Assembly: GCA_052388455.1 (NCBI GenBank)
Contig: JBQTIA010000007.1
Coordinates: forward strand, 111,641-175,640
Direction: 5' to 3'
From: CAZSNH01 sp052388455
Lineage (GTDB): Bacteria; Pseudomonadota; Alphaproteobacteria; Rhizobiales; Hyphomicrobiaceae
Length of the DNA: 64,000 nucleotides
This document shows positions 32,908 through 42,452 of this stretch, piece by piece. The position numbers and the translations under genes are program-made. Below the pieces are notes generated by a model, which did not search any database, was not told the DNA's origin, and was given only the letters and a program-made list of their open reading frames with translations. The first letter of the stretch is position 1. Each line of letters opens with the position of its first letter.

Positions 32908-34491
32908 TCACTTCTTCTTGCCCGGCCCGCCGAAGGGGAACCGGGGCAACTGTCCACCCAGCCCCGGCAGCGGACCGCCGCCGAGACCTGGAAGTCCTTT
33001 GGGCAGGCCCCTCGCGAGCCCGCCGCCCAATCCGCCGGGCAGTCCTTTGGGCAGCGCGTCCTTGAGCTCGGCCGGCAACTGTTCGAGCGCCTTGGGATCG
33101 AGCGCCGCCAGCTCCTTCTGCATCTCGGCCATCTCGGCTTCGCTCGGTGCCGCCCCGCCGCCGCCCATGCCGAACATGCGCGCGAGCCCGCCGCGGCCCT
33201 TGCCCATGGATTTCATCATGTCGGCCATCTGGCGGTGCATCTTGAGAAGCTTGTTGATGTCCTCGACGCGGGTGCCGGACCCGGCCGCTATGCGCCGCTT
33301 GCGCCTGGCATCGAGCACCTTCGGCGCGCGGCGCTCTTTCAGCGTCATCGATGAGATGATCGCCCGCTGGCGCTTAACGTCTTTGTTGAGTCCGGCCTCG
33401 TTGATCTGACCCTTGAGCTTGCCGACGCCGGGCAGCATCCCGAGCACGCCGGACATGCCGCCGATGCGTTCCATCTGCTTCAGCTGCTCGGCGAGATCGT
33501 CGAGGTCGAAGTCGCCCTTGCGCATCTTCTCGGCGATGGACTTGGCTTTTTCGAGATCGATCGACTGCGCGGCCTTTTCGACCAGCCCGACGATGTCGCC
33601 CATGCCGAGAATGCGGCCGGCGATGCGCTTGGGGTCGAAGTCCTCGAGCGCGTCCCACTTCTCGCCCGTTCCGATCAGCTTGATCGGCTTGCCGGTGACG
33701 GCGCGCATGGAGAGGGCGGCGCCGCCGCGTCCGTCGCCGTCGGCGCGCGTCAGCACCGTGCCGGTAATTCCGAGCCGGCCGTCGAAAGACTTGGCGGTGT
33801 TGACCGCGTCCTGGCCCGTGAGGCTGTCGACGACGAGCAGGATTTCGTGCGGTTCGGTGGCGGCCTTCACCTCGGCCACCTCGGCCATCAGCTCCTCGTC
33901 GATGGAAATGCGGCCGGCGGTATCGAGCAGCACCACGTCGTAGCCGCCGAGTCGTGCCGCATCGAGCGCGCGACGGCCGATCTGCAGCGGCGTCTGGCCG
34001 GCGATCACGGGAAGCGTTTCGACCTCGGTCTGCTGGCCGAGCACGCGGAGCTGCTCCTGCGCGGCCGGGCGCCGCGTGTCGAGCGACGCCATCAGCACTT
34101 TCTTGCGGTCGCGCGTTTTGAGACGGTAGGCGATCTTGGCCGTCGTCGTCGTCTTGCCCGAGCCCTGCAGACCGACCATCAGGATCGCGACGGGGGGCGC
34201 GGCATTGAGGTCGATCGGCTCGGCTTCCGACCCGAGCACGCGAACGAGTTCATCATTGACGATCTTGACGACCATCTGACCGGGCGTGACCGATTTGACG
34301 ACGATCTGACCGACCGCCTTGGCTTTGACCGCCTCGATGAAATCCTTGACGACGTCGAGCGCCACGTCGGCCTCGAGCAGCGCGCGGCGCACCTCGCGCA
34401 TGGCTTCGGCCACGTCGCTGTCGGTCAGCGCCCCGCGTCGGGTGAGCTTGTCGAGAACGCCGGACAGGCGGTCTGAGAGCGACTGGAACAT
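32908..34491 (-). CDS. ffh: Signal recognition particle protein Ffh
   Basis: SRP54 GTPase that binds signal sequences of nascent membrane proteins with 4.5S RNA. 527 residues. N domain 1-90; G domain with GLQGSGKTTTT (107-117), DTRRPAAQEQL, DTAGR and TRADGD; methionine-rich M domain with GMSGVLGMLPG and GSGTRVEDINKLLKMHRQMA. The last 60 residues are Gly/Leu/Pro repeats (GLPGGLGGGLARGLPKGLPG) ending GGPGKKK, an extension beyond the E. coli protein. Start ATG at 34491 (MFQSLSDRLSGVL) after CAAGGC. Its receptor FtsY is at 39010. Confidence 0.95.
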   Translation of the reverse strand: MFQSLSDRLSGVLDKLTRRGALTDSDVAEAMREVRRALLEADVALDVVKDFIEAVKAKAVGQIVVKSVTPGQMVVKIVNDELVRVLGSEAEPIDLNAAPPVAILMVGLQGSGKTTTTAKIAYRLKTRDRKKVLMASLDTRRPAAQEQLRVLGQQTEVETLPVIAGQTPLQIGRRALDAARLGGYDVVLLDTAGRISIDEELMAEVAEVKAATEPHEILLVVDSLTGQDAVNTAKSFDGRLGITGTVLTRADGDGRGGAALSMRAVTGKPIKLIGTGEKWDALEDFDPKRIAGRILGMGDIVGLVEKAAQSIDLEKAKSIAEKMRKGDFDLDDLAEQLKQMERIGGMSGVLGMLPGVGKLKGQINEAGLNKDVKRQRAIISSMTLKERRAPKVLDARRKRRIAAGSGTRVEDINKLLKMHRQMADMMKSMGKGRGGLARMFGMGGGGAAPSEAEMAEMQKELAALDPKALEQLPAELKDALPKGLPGGLGGGLARGLPKGLPGLGGGPLPGLGGQLPRFPFGGPGKKK

Positions 34492-34874
34492 GCGCTTGCC
34501 TTGGTAGCTCCGGGGCCGACCCCATCTCGCCGGCCGACGTGTTGCCGCCCGACCCGTTGCCGATTGCAAAAAACACGAAAACACCCGAGAGCGCCCCGCG
34601 CCGTCGGATGTTGACCTCCTGCCTCCCGAATGGTCCTCTCGGACACGGTCCATGGGCAGGTTGGCGGCTCGCGATCACGGGCCGTCTGGATTGGCGCTGT
34701 TCATGGCCGATGGGGCCGGAGAAGTCAATAATACACCAGCCTGTGGGTGATTCCCGCCCCGCTGGTTCCAGGCTCCATAATTCCGTGCCAAGTCGGGCGC
34801 CAGAGCTGATAACCGAGCTGACTGACGGGCCGACACCCGTGACGATTGACGATGACCGCGAGGCTTGCCACCCC
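34492..34874. other. Intergenic region between divergent ffh and EF-hand lipoprotein gene
   Basis: About 380 bases. Open frames run through it but none has a ribosome site or recognisable content. It is less GC-rich around 34715-34735 (AATAATACACC), a plausible promoter stretch. No terminator, repeat or riboswitch is evident to me. Confidence 0.35.
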
Positions 34875-35429
34875 ATGCCCAGCCCCAACCGGCGACACGA
34901 CAGAACCCAGTCTGGACCCGGATGGGCCGGCCCGGCGCTGGTGATCGCTGCACTGCCGGCACTCGTCCTGGCCGGCTGCTCGTCGACGTCGCCCTTCAAG
35001 TCGGCCTCGAGCCTCGACGTGACCTTCCTCAGTGCTTCGCAGACGTGGGATCTCGACAAGAACGGCACCATCACGTGCGACGAGTGGAAGCAGTATGCAG
35101 GCGGCGAGTTGCGGAACGCCGACGGCGACGGCGACGGGGCATTGAATGCGACCGAGTGGTCGCAGCTCTCGCGGTCGGACCGCCTGTTCGAAACGGCCGA
35201 TCTCGCGTTCTTCGACAGCAGCGGCGACGGGAAGGTGACGGCGGAGGAGATCGCGGCCAAGCCGAACCCCGCCTTCAAGATGCTCGACCGCAACGGCGAT
35301 TGCCAGATCGGCTATGACGAGAAGGCGACAGTTTATTCCAATGTTAAATCCAAAGATACCGGCTCCGCCGCCGGCGCCTCGCCCGCCGGCCAGGGTCCGC
35401 CAGGCGGCATCGGCAGCGGCCGGCGCTGA
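34875..35429 (+). CDS. EF-hand lipoprotein with four calcium-binding loops
   Basis: 184 residues. Signal region ALVIAALPALVLAGC with the lipobox Cys35 indicates a lipid-anchored periplasmic or outer-membrane protein. Four canonical 12-residue EF-hand loops follow: D59-E70, D83-E94, D114-E125 and D138-E149, each with acidic residues at positions 1, 3 or 5 and Glu at 12. The tail (SAAGASPAGQGPPGGIGSG) is flexible. Probably a calcium-binding envelope protein; the partner is unknown. ATG at 34875 chosen because it gives a proper signal peptide. Confidence 0.8.
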   Translation: MPSPNRRHDRTQSGPGWAGPALVIAALPALVLAGCSSTSPFKSASSLDVTFLSASQTWDLDKNGTITCDEWKQYAGGELRNADGDGDGALNATEWSQLSRSDRLFETADLAFFDSSGDGKVTAEEIAAKPNPAFKMLDRNGDCQIGYDEKATVYSNVKSKDTGSAAGASPAGQGPPGGIGSGRR

Positions 35430-35440
35430 TTTCTCCCGGC

Positions 35441-36604
35441 TCAGCGTCCCGGCGTGATGCGCAGCAGCTTGCCATCGCGAGCATCGTCGGTCAGCAGCCA
35501 TAGGGCCCCGTCCGGGCCTGATCGCACGTCGCGGATGCGCTCGCCGACATCCGCCAGCAGCTTTTCGTGCGCAGCCACCCTGCCGTTCTCGATGACGAGC
35601 CGGGCGAGATGCTCGCCACCCAGCCCGCCTACGAAAATGTTGCCCTTCCACTCCGGGAACAGGTCGCCGGTGTAGAAGGCGAGGCCGGATACCGCAATCG
35701 AAGGGTCCCAGTAGTAGACCGGCTGCTCCATACCCTCTTTCGCCGTCCCCTCGCCGATCGGCAGAAAAGTGTAGTCGCGCCCGTAGGTGATCACGGGCCA
35801 GCCGTAGTTCTTGCCGGCTTCCGGATGGTTCAGCTCATCACCGCCGCGAGCGCCATGCTCGATGGTCCACAGCCGGCCGGTTTTCGGATCGAGGGCGGCC
35901 CCCTGGGAATTCCGGTGCCCGATGGACCACACTTCCGGCGCCCAGCCGGGCAGCTTGGGATTGTCGGCGGGCACGCTGCCATCGAGATTGAGACGAATCA
36001 TCTTGCCGAGGTGGCCGGCAGGGTTCTGCGCTTGGTCACGCATATTGCCGCGATCGCCCGTCGTCAGAAACAGTGTCCCGTCGGGATTGAAGACGATACG
36101 CGAGCCGAAATGCAGGTGGCTGGCGATGGCCGGCTGCTGGCGGAAGAGGACGCTCACGCCTTCGAGGCGCCCACCGGTGCCATCCAGCACCAGCTTGGCG
36201 CGGGCGAGCGTCGTGCCGTTCTTGTCGCCGTCCCGCGGCTCGGCATAACTGAAGTAGATCGTTCCGGATGACGCGAAGTCGGGGGCCAGCGCCACGTCGA
36301 GCAGACCACCCTGTCCGCGAGCAACCACAGGCGGACTCCCGGCGACCGGCTCGGAAAGCGTTCCATCGCCTGCGATCAGCCGCATCCGGCCCGGCCGCTC
36401 GGTGACGAGCTGGCGACCATCGGGCAGAAACTGCAACGCCCAGGGGTTCTGAAGGCCGTGCGCCAACGTCTCGACCTTGATCCGGCTGGCTTTTGATGGA
36501 GACGGAGCGTTGGTTTCGCCCTCTCCCGCCCGCGCCTGGACCAAGTAGGCCGCCACACCTGCGACAACGGCAGCCACAACCAGAGACTCTCGGCGTAACG
36601 GCAT
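35441..36604 (-). CDS. PQQ-dependent soluble aldose sugar dehydrogenase-like protein
   Basis: 387 residues with an N-terminal signal segment (MPLRRESLVVAAVVAGVAAY). Six-bladed beta-propeller of the glucose/sorbosone dehydrogenase family: LQNPWALQFLPDGRQLVTER, GGLLDVALAPDF, HFGSRIVFNPDGTLFLTTGD, GHRNSQGAALDP, TIEHGARGGDELN and YGWPVITYG are the family blocks, close to E. coli YliI. The basic and histidine residues expected to bind PQQ are present. It acts in the periplasm; the substrate is uncertain. Divergent from dapF. Confidence 0.87.
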   Translation of the reverse strand: MPLRRESLVVAAVVAGVAAYLVQARAGEGETNAPSPSKASRIKVETLAHGLQNPWALQFLPDGRQLVTERPGRMRLIAGDGTLSEPVAGSPPVVARGQGGLLDVALAPDFASSGTIYFSYAEPRDGDKNGTTLARAKLVLDGTGGRLEGVSVLFRQQPAIASHLHFGSRIVFNPDGTLFLTTGDRGNMRDQAQNPAGHLGKMIRLNLDGSVPADNPKLPGWAPEVWSIGHRNSQGAALDPKTGRLWTIEHGARGGDELNHPEAGKNYGWPVITYGRDYTFLPIGEGTAKEGMEQPVYYWDPSIAVSGLAFYTGDLFPEWKGNIFVGGLGGEHLARLVIENGRVAAHEKLLADVGERIRDVRSGPDGALWLLTDDARDGKLLRITPGR

Positions 36605-36712
36605 TATTCTGTCCCTCTACTCGGCTTCCACTCGATCCCGGCCCGCCCTGGATCACCCCAGGATCCCCCTGGCTCGATTGTGTTCAACGCTCGAACCGCC
36701 ATATATGGTTGC

Positions 36713-37594
36713 ATGACGGCCGGAACCAAGCTGCGCTTTTGCAAGATGAACGGACTCGGTAACGAGATCGTTGTCATCGACTTGCGCGGACGCCGGGAGG
36801 TCCTCGATTCTGCCCAGGCGGCTGCCGTCGCTTACGACCCCCGCACCCGCTTCGATCAATTGATGGCGCTGCACGATCCGAGGACGCCGGCGACCGCCGC
36901 CTACGTCCGTATCTACAACACCGACGGCTCGCAGTCTTCCGCCTGCGGGAACGGCACCCGCTGCATCGCCCTGCTCGAATCCCAGCGAACCGGATCGAAA
37001 GCGTTGAGGTTCGAAACAGCGGCCGGCGTGCTCGATGTCACCGTGAAGGACACGGGCAGCATTACCGTCGACATGGGACAGCCGAAATTCGGCTGGCAGG
37101 ATATTCCGCTCAAGGAAGAGTTCCGCGACACCCGAGCCATCGAGTTGCAGATCGGCCCCATCGACGCTCCCGTCCTTCATTCGCCCTCGGTGGTCAACGT
37201 CGGCAACCCGCACGCGATCTTCTGGGTCGACGACGTGGCCCGCTACGACCTCGGCCGCTTCGGGCCGCTGCTGGAAAACCACCCCATCTTCCCCGAACGG
37301 GCCAATATCAGTCTGGCCGCGGTCCTCTCGCGCACCCGGCTGCGGTTGCGCACCTGGGAACGCGGCGCCGGGCTGACGCGGGCCTGCGGCACAGCTGCCT
37401 GTGCGGCGGCCGTCTCGGCGGCCCGCAAAAAGCTCACCGACCGGAAAGTGACGGTCGAGCTGCCCGGCGGGCCGCTGGTCATCGAATGGACCGCGGGCGA
37501 CCGCATCCTAATGACGGGGCCGGCGGAGCTCGAATATGACGGCGACATCGATCTCGCCACGCTGGGCGGCTCCACCGCCCGTTCGGTGGCTTAG
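36713..37594 (+). CDS. dapF: Diaminopimelate epimerase
   Basis: Interconverts LL- and meso-diaminopimelate for lysine and peptidoglycan synthesis. 293 residues. The two catalytic cysteines are Cys78 in SACGNGTRC and Cys225 in TRACGTAAC. KMNGLGNEIVVID at the N-terminus and VNVGNPHAIF are further signatures. Start ATG at 36713; a frame extension to 36680 exists but lacks support. It heads the run dapF-mtaB-ftsY-yciB, and dapB is at 49.8 kb. Confidence 0.95.
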   Translation: MTAGTKLRFCKMNGLGNEIVVIDLRGRREVLDSAQAAAVAYDPRTRFDQLMALHDPRTPATAAYVRIYNTDGSQSSACGNGTRCIALLESQRTGSKALRFETAAGVLDVTVKDTGSITVDMGQPKFGWQDIPLKEEFRDTRAIELQIGPIDAPVLHSPSVVNVGNPHAIFWVDDVARYDLGRFGPLLENHPIFPERANISLAAVLSRTRLRLRTWERGAGLTRACGTAACAAAVSAARKKLTDRKVTVELPGGPLVIEWTAGDRILMTGPAELEYDGDIDLATLGGSTARSVA

Positions 37595-37744
37595 ACCGTG
37601 ATCCTAATTCGGATGGTCCATCTATGAGCCAAACCGTTTAGGTACACGGCCTAGCCGCCGGGCTCCAGGTTGGCTATCACCCAGGGCCATACGCCCGCAC
37701 CGTCCCTCCATTCCGCGAGCAAGCCAGAGTTCGTATCCGTCCTC

Positions 37745-39013
37745 ATGTCCGACCCCACGATCATCACGCTCGGCTGCCGGCTCAACGCTTACGAGAGCGA
37801 GGTCATGCGCCGTCACGCGGCCGACGCCGGTCTCTCGGACGCGGTGATCGTCAACACCTGCGCGGTGACAGCCGAAGCCGTGCGGCAGGCGGCACAGACC
37901 ATCCGGCGTGTCCGCCGCGAGCAGCCGAAGGCCCGCATCATCGTCACCGGCTGCGCGGCCCAGATCGAGCCGGAGCGCTTTGCCGACATGCCCGAGGTCG
38001 ATCATGTGATCGGCAATGCGGAAAAGATGCAGGCGGAAACGTTCTGGGGTCTCGCCGTTGACGATTGTGAACGAGTTCAGGTCAACGACATCATGAGCGT
38101 GCGGGAAACCGCTGGCCATATGATCGATGGTTTCGGCTCGCGCGCCCGCGCCTACGTCCAGGTGCAGAACGGCTGCGACCATCGCTGCACATTCTGCATC
38201 ATCCCGTTCGGCCGCGGCCCGTCGCGCTCCGTCCCGGCCGGAGAGGTCGTGGCCGAGGTCCGCCGCCTCGTCGAGCGCGGTTACAAGGAGATCGTGCTCA
38301 CCGGCGTCGACATGACGGCCTACGGACGCGATCTGCCGGGCTCCGCTTCTCTCGGCAGACTGGTCGCGAGCATCCTGAAGCTGGTGCCGGAACTGCAGCG
38401 CCTCCGCCTCTCCTCGATCGATCAGGTCGAGGCCGACGAGACGCTGATGGCCGCGCTGGCCGACGAGACGCGCCTGATGCCGCATCTGCACCTCTCCATG
38501 CAGTCGGGCGACGACATGATCCTGAAGCGCATGAAGCGCCGTCACACCGTCGCCGACGCGATCACGTTCTGCGAGCGGGCGCGGCGGTTGCGACCGGATA
38601 TCGTCTTCGGCGCCGACCTCATCGTCGGCTTTCCGACCGAGACCGACGACATGTTCGCAAATACCGAGCGGATCGTCGAAGCCTGCGGCCTCACCTACCT
38701 GCACGTCTTCCCCTATTCGCCGCGCAAAGGTACGCCGGCGGCGCGCATGCCACAGGTGGCCAAGCCGATCATCAAGGAGCGTGCCGCGCGACTCCGCTCC
38801 CGAGGCGAAGTCGCCCTTGGCCGCTTCCTCGACACCCAGCGCGGTCACCATGTCTCCGTGCTGGTCGAGCAGTCCGGCGTGGGCCGTACCCAGCATTTCG
38901 CCGAAATCGATGTCGGACGAGCCGCAGCCGAAGGCGCCTTGACCCATGTCCGAGTCGCCGGTCATGACGGCCGCCGCCTCTTCGGAGAGTTGACAGGCGA
39001 GGTCGCCGCTTGA
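37745..39013 (+). CDS. mtaB: tRNA (t6A37) methylthiotransferase MtaB
   Basis: Radical-SAM enzyme converting t6A37 to ms2t6A37 in ANN-decoding tRNAs. 422 residues. The auxiliary-cluster cysteines are Cys11, Cys39 and Cys70 in the N-terminal domain. The radical-SAM motif is C144-x3-C148-x2-C151 (NGCDHRCTFC). LHLSMQSGDDMILKRMKRRH and VGFPTETDDMF are core blocks. The C-terminal 60 residues form the RNA-binding TRAM domain. It overlaps ftsY by four bases. TrmO, acting on the same nucleotide, is at 63.2 kb. Confidence 0.92.
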   Translation: MSDPTIITLGCRLNAYESEVMRRHAADAGLSDAVIVNTCAVTAEAVRQAAQTIRRVRREQPKARIIVTGCAAQIEPERFADMPEVDHVIGNAEKMQAETFWGLAVDDCERVQVNDIMSVRETAGHMIDGFGSRARAYVQVQNGCDHRCTFCIIPFGRGPSRSVPAGEVVAEVRRLVERGYKEIVLTGVDMTAYGRDLPGSASLGRLVASILKLVPELQRLRLSSIDQVEADETLMAALADETRLMPHLHLSMQSGDDMILKRMKRRHTVADAITFCERARRLRPDIVFGADLIVGFPTETDDMFANTERIVEACGLTYLHVFPYSPRKGTPAARMPQVAKPIIKERAARLRSRGEVALGRFLDTQRGHHVSVLVEQSGVGRTQHFAEIDVGRAAAEGALTHVRVAGHDGRRLFGELTGEVAA

Positions 39014-40080
39014 CCGGGTCCAGGCCGAAGCCGCGCGGACTGATGGGCCGCCTGTTCGGCGGTGGCACCGCCACGACGCCGCCGGACTCCCCTCCACAGG
39101 TGACCGCCGAATCGTCACCTCCCGCCCTGGATCCACAGACCGAGGTGCCAGCCGCAAGCGAAACCCCGAAAAGCTGGCTGCAACGCCTGCGCAGCGGTCT
39201 GTCGAAGACATCGTCCAAGCTTTCGGACGGCATCACCGGGCTCTTCACCAAACGCAAGCTGGACGGCGCAACCCTCGAGGATCTCGAGGATCTGCTGATC
39301 CAGTCGGACCTCGGCGTCGAGACCGCGCATCGGATCATCGAAGCGATCTCGAAGGGCCGATTCGAAAAGGGGATTTCCGGCGACGACGTGCGTGCCATCC
39401 TCTCTGCCGAGGTGGAGAAAGTCCTCACCCCCGTCGCCCGGCCTTTGGGTATCGATCCGGCCCGCCGCCCACACGTGATCCTGGTCGTCGGGGTCAACGG
39501 CACCGGCAAGACGACGACCATCGGCAAGCTGGCGGCGCAGTTCCGCCGCGAAGGCCGCTCGGTGATGCTGGCAGCCGGCGATACCTTCCGCGCCGCAGCC
39601 GTCGATCAGCTGAAAATCTGGGGCGAGCGGACGGGAACACGGGTGGTGGCCCGCGATGTCGGGGCCGACGCTTCGGGGCTCGCCTACGACGCGCTGAAGG
39701 AGGCGCACGACGACGGAACGGATGTGCTGCTCGTCGACACCGCCGGCCGGCTCCAGAACAAGCAGGCGCTGATGGAGGAGCTGGAAAAAGTCGTCCGGGT
39801 CCTGAAGAAAATCGACGCAAGCGCGCCGCACGACGTGCTGCTCGTGCTCGACGCCACCACTGGTCAGAACGCCATGAATCAGGTCGAGGTGTTCCGCGAG
39901 CGGGCCGGCGTCACCGGCCTGGTGATGACCAAGCTCGACGGCACGGCCCGGGGTGGCATCCTGGTCGCCATCGCGGCAAAGCACCGCATACCGGTGCACG
40001 CGGTGGGCGTCGGCGAGGGGATCGACGACCTGCAGCCGTTCAAGGCGAGCGAGTTCGCCGAAGCCATCGCGGCCCAATAG
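39010..40080 (+). CDS. ftsY: Signal recognition particle receptor FtsY
   Basis: SRP receptor GTPase, 356 residues. Membrane-facing N-terminus starts near MGRLFGGGTATTPP; the acidic A region of E. coli is replaced by a short Pro/Ser/Thr linker. NG domain: GVNGTGKTTTIGK (G1), AGDTFRAAAVDQL, DTAGR, TKLDGTARGG and GVGEGIDDLQPF. The TTG start at 39010 overlaps the mtaB stop (TTGA) and has GCGAGG before it; an ATG at 39043 is the alternative. Confidence 0.94.
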   Translation: MTGSRPKPRGLMGRLFGGGTATTPPDSPPQVTAESSPPALDPQTEVPAASETPKSWLQRLRSGLSKTSSKLSDGITGLFTKRKLDGATLEDLEDLLIQSDLGVETAHRIIEAISKGRFEKGISGDDVRAILSAEVEKVLTPVARPLGIDPARRPHVILVVGVNGTGKTTTIGKLAAQFRREGRSVMLAAGDTFRAAAVDQLKIWGERTGTRVVARDVGADASGLAYDALKEAHDDGTDVLLVDTAGRLQNKQALMEELEKVVRVLKKIDASAPHDVLLVLDATTGQNAMNQVEVFRERAGVTGLVMTKLDGTARGGILVAIAAKHRIPVHAVGVGEGIDDLQPFKASEFAEAIAAQ

Positions 40081-40127
40081 ATGCAGCATTCACCAGAGCG
40101 CCACGAAACCGGGGTAGGCAACACGAC

Positions 40128-41072
40128 ATGAGCGGGCGCCGCCGATTTTTCCCATTCAATGCCGAGCAGGCGATCAATATCCTGAGCGAGTTCGGGCCGC
40201 TGGTGACGATGTTCGTCGTCAATGCGATCACCAAAGACATCAATAAAGGAACCTGGGCGCTGCTGTTCACCACGGCACTCGCCATCGGCGCCATGTTCTA
40301 CATGTTCCGCCGCCCGCCGGTATTTCCGCTGATCGCTTCGACGGTGACCATCGTCTTCGGCGCGCTGACCATCCTGACCAAGGACCCGATGTGGGTTCAG
40401 ATCAAGGTCACGATCTTCAACGCGCTGTTCGCCGGGTTTTTGTTTGGAGGCCTGTGGAGCTACCGCGATCCGCGCCAGCTCATGAACGAGCTCGGCCCCA
40501 TCACGGCGATGCTGCTGGTGAGCTGGCTCGTCGGACTGGAGGCGGGCGTCATGACCATGTTCGCCTTCATGGCGGCGGCCATCGTCGTGTCGCGCGGCCG
40601 CCTGTCCGACCTCGACTGGGTGACGCTCGGCCTGACGCTGACTTTCACAATGATCGACGTCGTCGTCCACGATCCGGTGTGGCTGCAGACCAATCTCGTA
40701 GTGTGCAGCTCACTTGCGGCCGGCTTCGCGGCGGGCGCCCTCGTCATGCGCAAGAACTTCTTCGAATACGTGTTCGGCAAGACCTTTCACTACACCGAGG
40801 AGGGCTGGCGGATTTTCACCCGCAGCTTCGCCTGGTTCTTCGTCATCACCGCCGTGCTGAACGAGATCGTGCGCCTTTCCTTCGAGGACAGCAAAACCTA
40901 TGTGATCCTGGGCCGGGAGCTCAACGGGGTGAACATCTGGATTCTGTTCAAGGTCGCCTTCATCATGCCGCTGAGCGGCATCTATGCTTGGATCTTGACG
41001 CGGCTGATGCGCCGGCATCACATCCCCGACAGCGAAATCCAGACTGCCCGGCTGCGCCAAGGCGCGAGCTGA
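40128..41072 (+). CDS. YciB/IspZ-type septation membrane protein, long divergent copy
   Basis: 314 residues, far longer than the usual 180-200. It is a multi-helix membrane protein. The YciB pattern is present (EFGPLVTMFVVNA, then DPMWVQIKVTIFNALFAGFL, and YTEEGWRIFTRSFAWFFVIT with LNEIVRL), but the standard trailing W-V-x-F-K is replaced by TYVILGREL and a further helix. There appear to be two partial rounds of the helical unit, suggesting internal expansion. Family members affect septation and envelope synthesis. A normal-sized paralogue follows directly. Confidence 0.75.
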   Translation: MSGRRRFFPFNAEQAINILSEFGPLVTMFVVNAITKDINKGTWALLFTTALAIGAMFYMFRRPPVFPLIASTVTIVFGALTILTKDPMWVQIKVTIFNALFAGFLFGGLWSYRDPRQLMNELGPITAMLLVSWLVGLEAGVMTMFAFMAAAIVVSRGRLSDLDWVTLGLTLTFTMIDVVVHDPVWLQTNLVVCSSLAAGFAAGALVMRKNFFEYVFGKTFHYTEEGWRIFTRSFAWFFVITAVLNEIVRLSFEDSKTYVILGRELNGVNIWILFKVAFIMPLSGIYAWILTRLMRRHHIPDSEIQTARLRQGAS

Positions 41073-41128
41073 ATCGGCCTGACACGATCGGAACCGAAGC
41101 CGGGACAACGACCGAAAAAAGGGCGTCC

Positions 41129-41716
41129 ATGACAGACGACGGCAACAAACCTCGAGCCGAGCCGGAGTTCGACCGGCGCCAGTTGATCAAGCTTGCGATC
41201 GAGCTTGGGCCACTGATCGCTTTCTTCATCGCCTACATGAAGGCCGATCTGATCACCGCGACCGGCGTCCTGATGGCGACCACGCTCGCCTCCCTCGTCG
41301 CCTCGAAGATTCTGCTGGGCCACGTGGCGACGATGCCGATCGTGACCGCCGTCCTCGTCTGCGTGTTCGGCGCCCTGACCGTCTGGCTGCAGGATGCGAC
41401 ATTCATCAAGATGAAGCCGACGATCCTTTACTTGATGTTTGCCGGTGCGCTCGCCGGCGGGCTGCTTCTAGGAAAACTGTTTCTCAAGCTCGTCCTCGGG
41501 GAGGCAATGAAATACTCCGACGAGGGATGGCGGATACTCACCTGGCGTTGGGCGGCTTTTTTCGTCTTCCTGGCGGTGGCTAATGAGGCGGTCTGGCGGA
41601 ATTTTTCCGAAACGACGTGGGTGAGCTTCAAAACGTTCGGCTTTCTGCCGCTGACCATGGCCTTTGCTATTGCACAATTCATTCTCATGAAGACTTACGA
41701 AACAGAAGCGAAATAA
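41129..41716 (+). CDS. yciB: Septation protein A (YciB/IspZ family)
   Basis: 195 residues, normal length, five to six membrane helices. Canonical family features: ELGPLIAFFIAYMKAD, DATFIKMKPTILYLMFAGAL, YSDEGWRILTWRWAAFFVFL with ANEAVWRNFSETTWVSFKTF. Start ATG at 41129 after a purine-rich CGAAAAAAGGGCG. It is the more typical of two tandem copies and probably the functional equivalent of E. coli YciB. The product is an inner-membrane protein that links cell division and peptidoglycan synthesis. Confidence 0.88.
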   Translation: MTDDGNKPRAEPEFDRRQLIKLAIELGPLIAFFIAYMKADLITATGVLMATTLASLVASKILLGHVATMPIVTAVLVCVFGALTVWLQDATFIKMKPTILYLMFAGALAGGLLLGKLFLKLVLGEAMKYSDEGWRILTWRWAAFFVFLAVANEAVWRNFSETTWVSFKTFGFLPLTMAFAIAQFILMKTYETEAK

Positions 41717-41955
41717 CGGCATCAGCTGCGCGCAACTATTCTCGCTACGGACTGTCCGCTGGCAACGGAAGCTGTATCCAAGTACTGACCTCTAGTAACG
41801 CATCCTTACACACAACCACTTTTTTCAGTGGACGACCGGCGAAAAACCCGTATTTTCTCTGTTTTAAGCGTAACCTTCTCGAACGAGGCGAATATAGCTG
41901 GCGTGGCTGCGTCCAGAGCCAACCCTCCACAGGCTGACAACAAGCATCAAAAATC

Positions 41956-42441
41956 ATGGCCAGAGATACCACCCTGAAAGACGCGAACAGCAGACGACTG
42001 GATACCTCGCCGATCCATCTTCTGCACCGGGCCGGCCAGTGTGCCGGGGAGATCTTCCAGCTCGAGATGGGCGGCGGTGACCTGACGCCCCGCCAGTATG
42101 CCGTCCTCGTGACCGTCTCGCAGAACGAAGGGCTGAGCCAGACTCACCTCGTGGAGCGCACCGGCATCGATCGGTCCACGCTCGCCGATATCGTGCGTCG
42201 AATGCTGAAAAAAGGTCTGCTCCAGCGCCGCCGCACCAAGGAAGATGCGCGCGCCTATGCCGTCAAACTGACCGATGAGGGCTGGCGAACGCTCAAGGCG
42301 GCCGATCCGGTCGCCCGCAAGGTCGATGACAAGGTACTGGCGACGCTTCCCAATCCGCAGCGGGACCGTTTTGTGCAGGATCTCAACACCATCGTACAGG
42401 CGCTGAGCCGGATGCAGCCGGATCGTATCTCGAAGGGCTGA
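41956..42441 (+). CDS. MarR-family transcriptional regulator (copy 1)
   Basis: 161 residues. Winged helix-turn-helix with LTPRQYAVLVTV, the recognition region THLVERTGIDRSTLADIVRR and the wing RRRTKEDARAYAVKLTDEG. Very like the MarR at 61206-61652: both have the block GIDRSTLADIV followed by a basic wing, so they are paralogues. The ligand is unknown. About 240 bases of relatively AT-rich DNA precede it and may hold its own operator. A hairpin separates it from convergent asd. Confidence 0.87.
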   Translation: MARDTTLKDANSRRLDTSPIHLLHRAGQCAGEIFQLEMGGGDLTPRQYAVLVTVSQNEGLSQTHLVERTGIDRSTLADIVRRMLKKGLLQRRRTKEDARAYAVKLTDEGWRTLKAADPVARKVDDKVLATLPNPQRDRFVQDLNTIVQALSRMQPDRISKG

Positions 42442-42452
42442 TCTCGATACGA

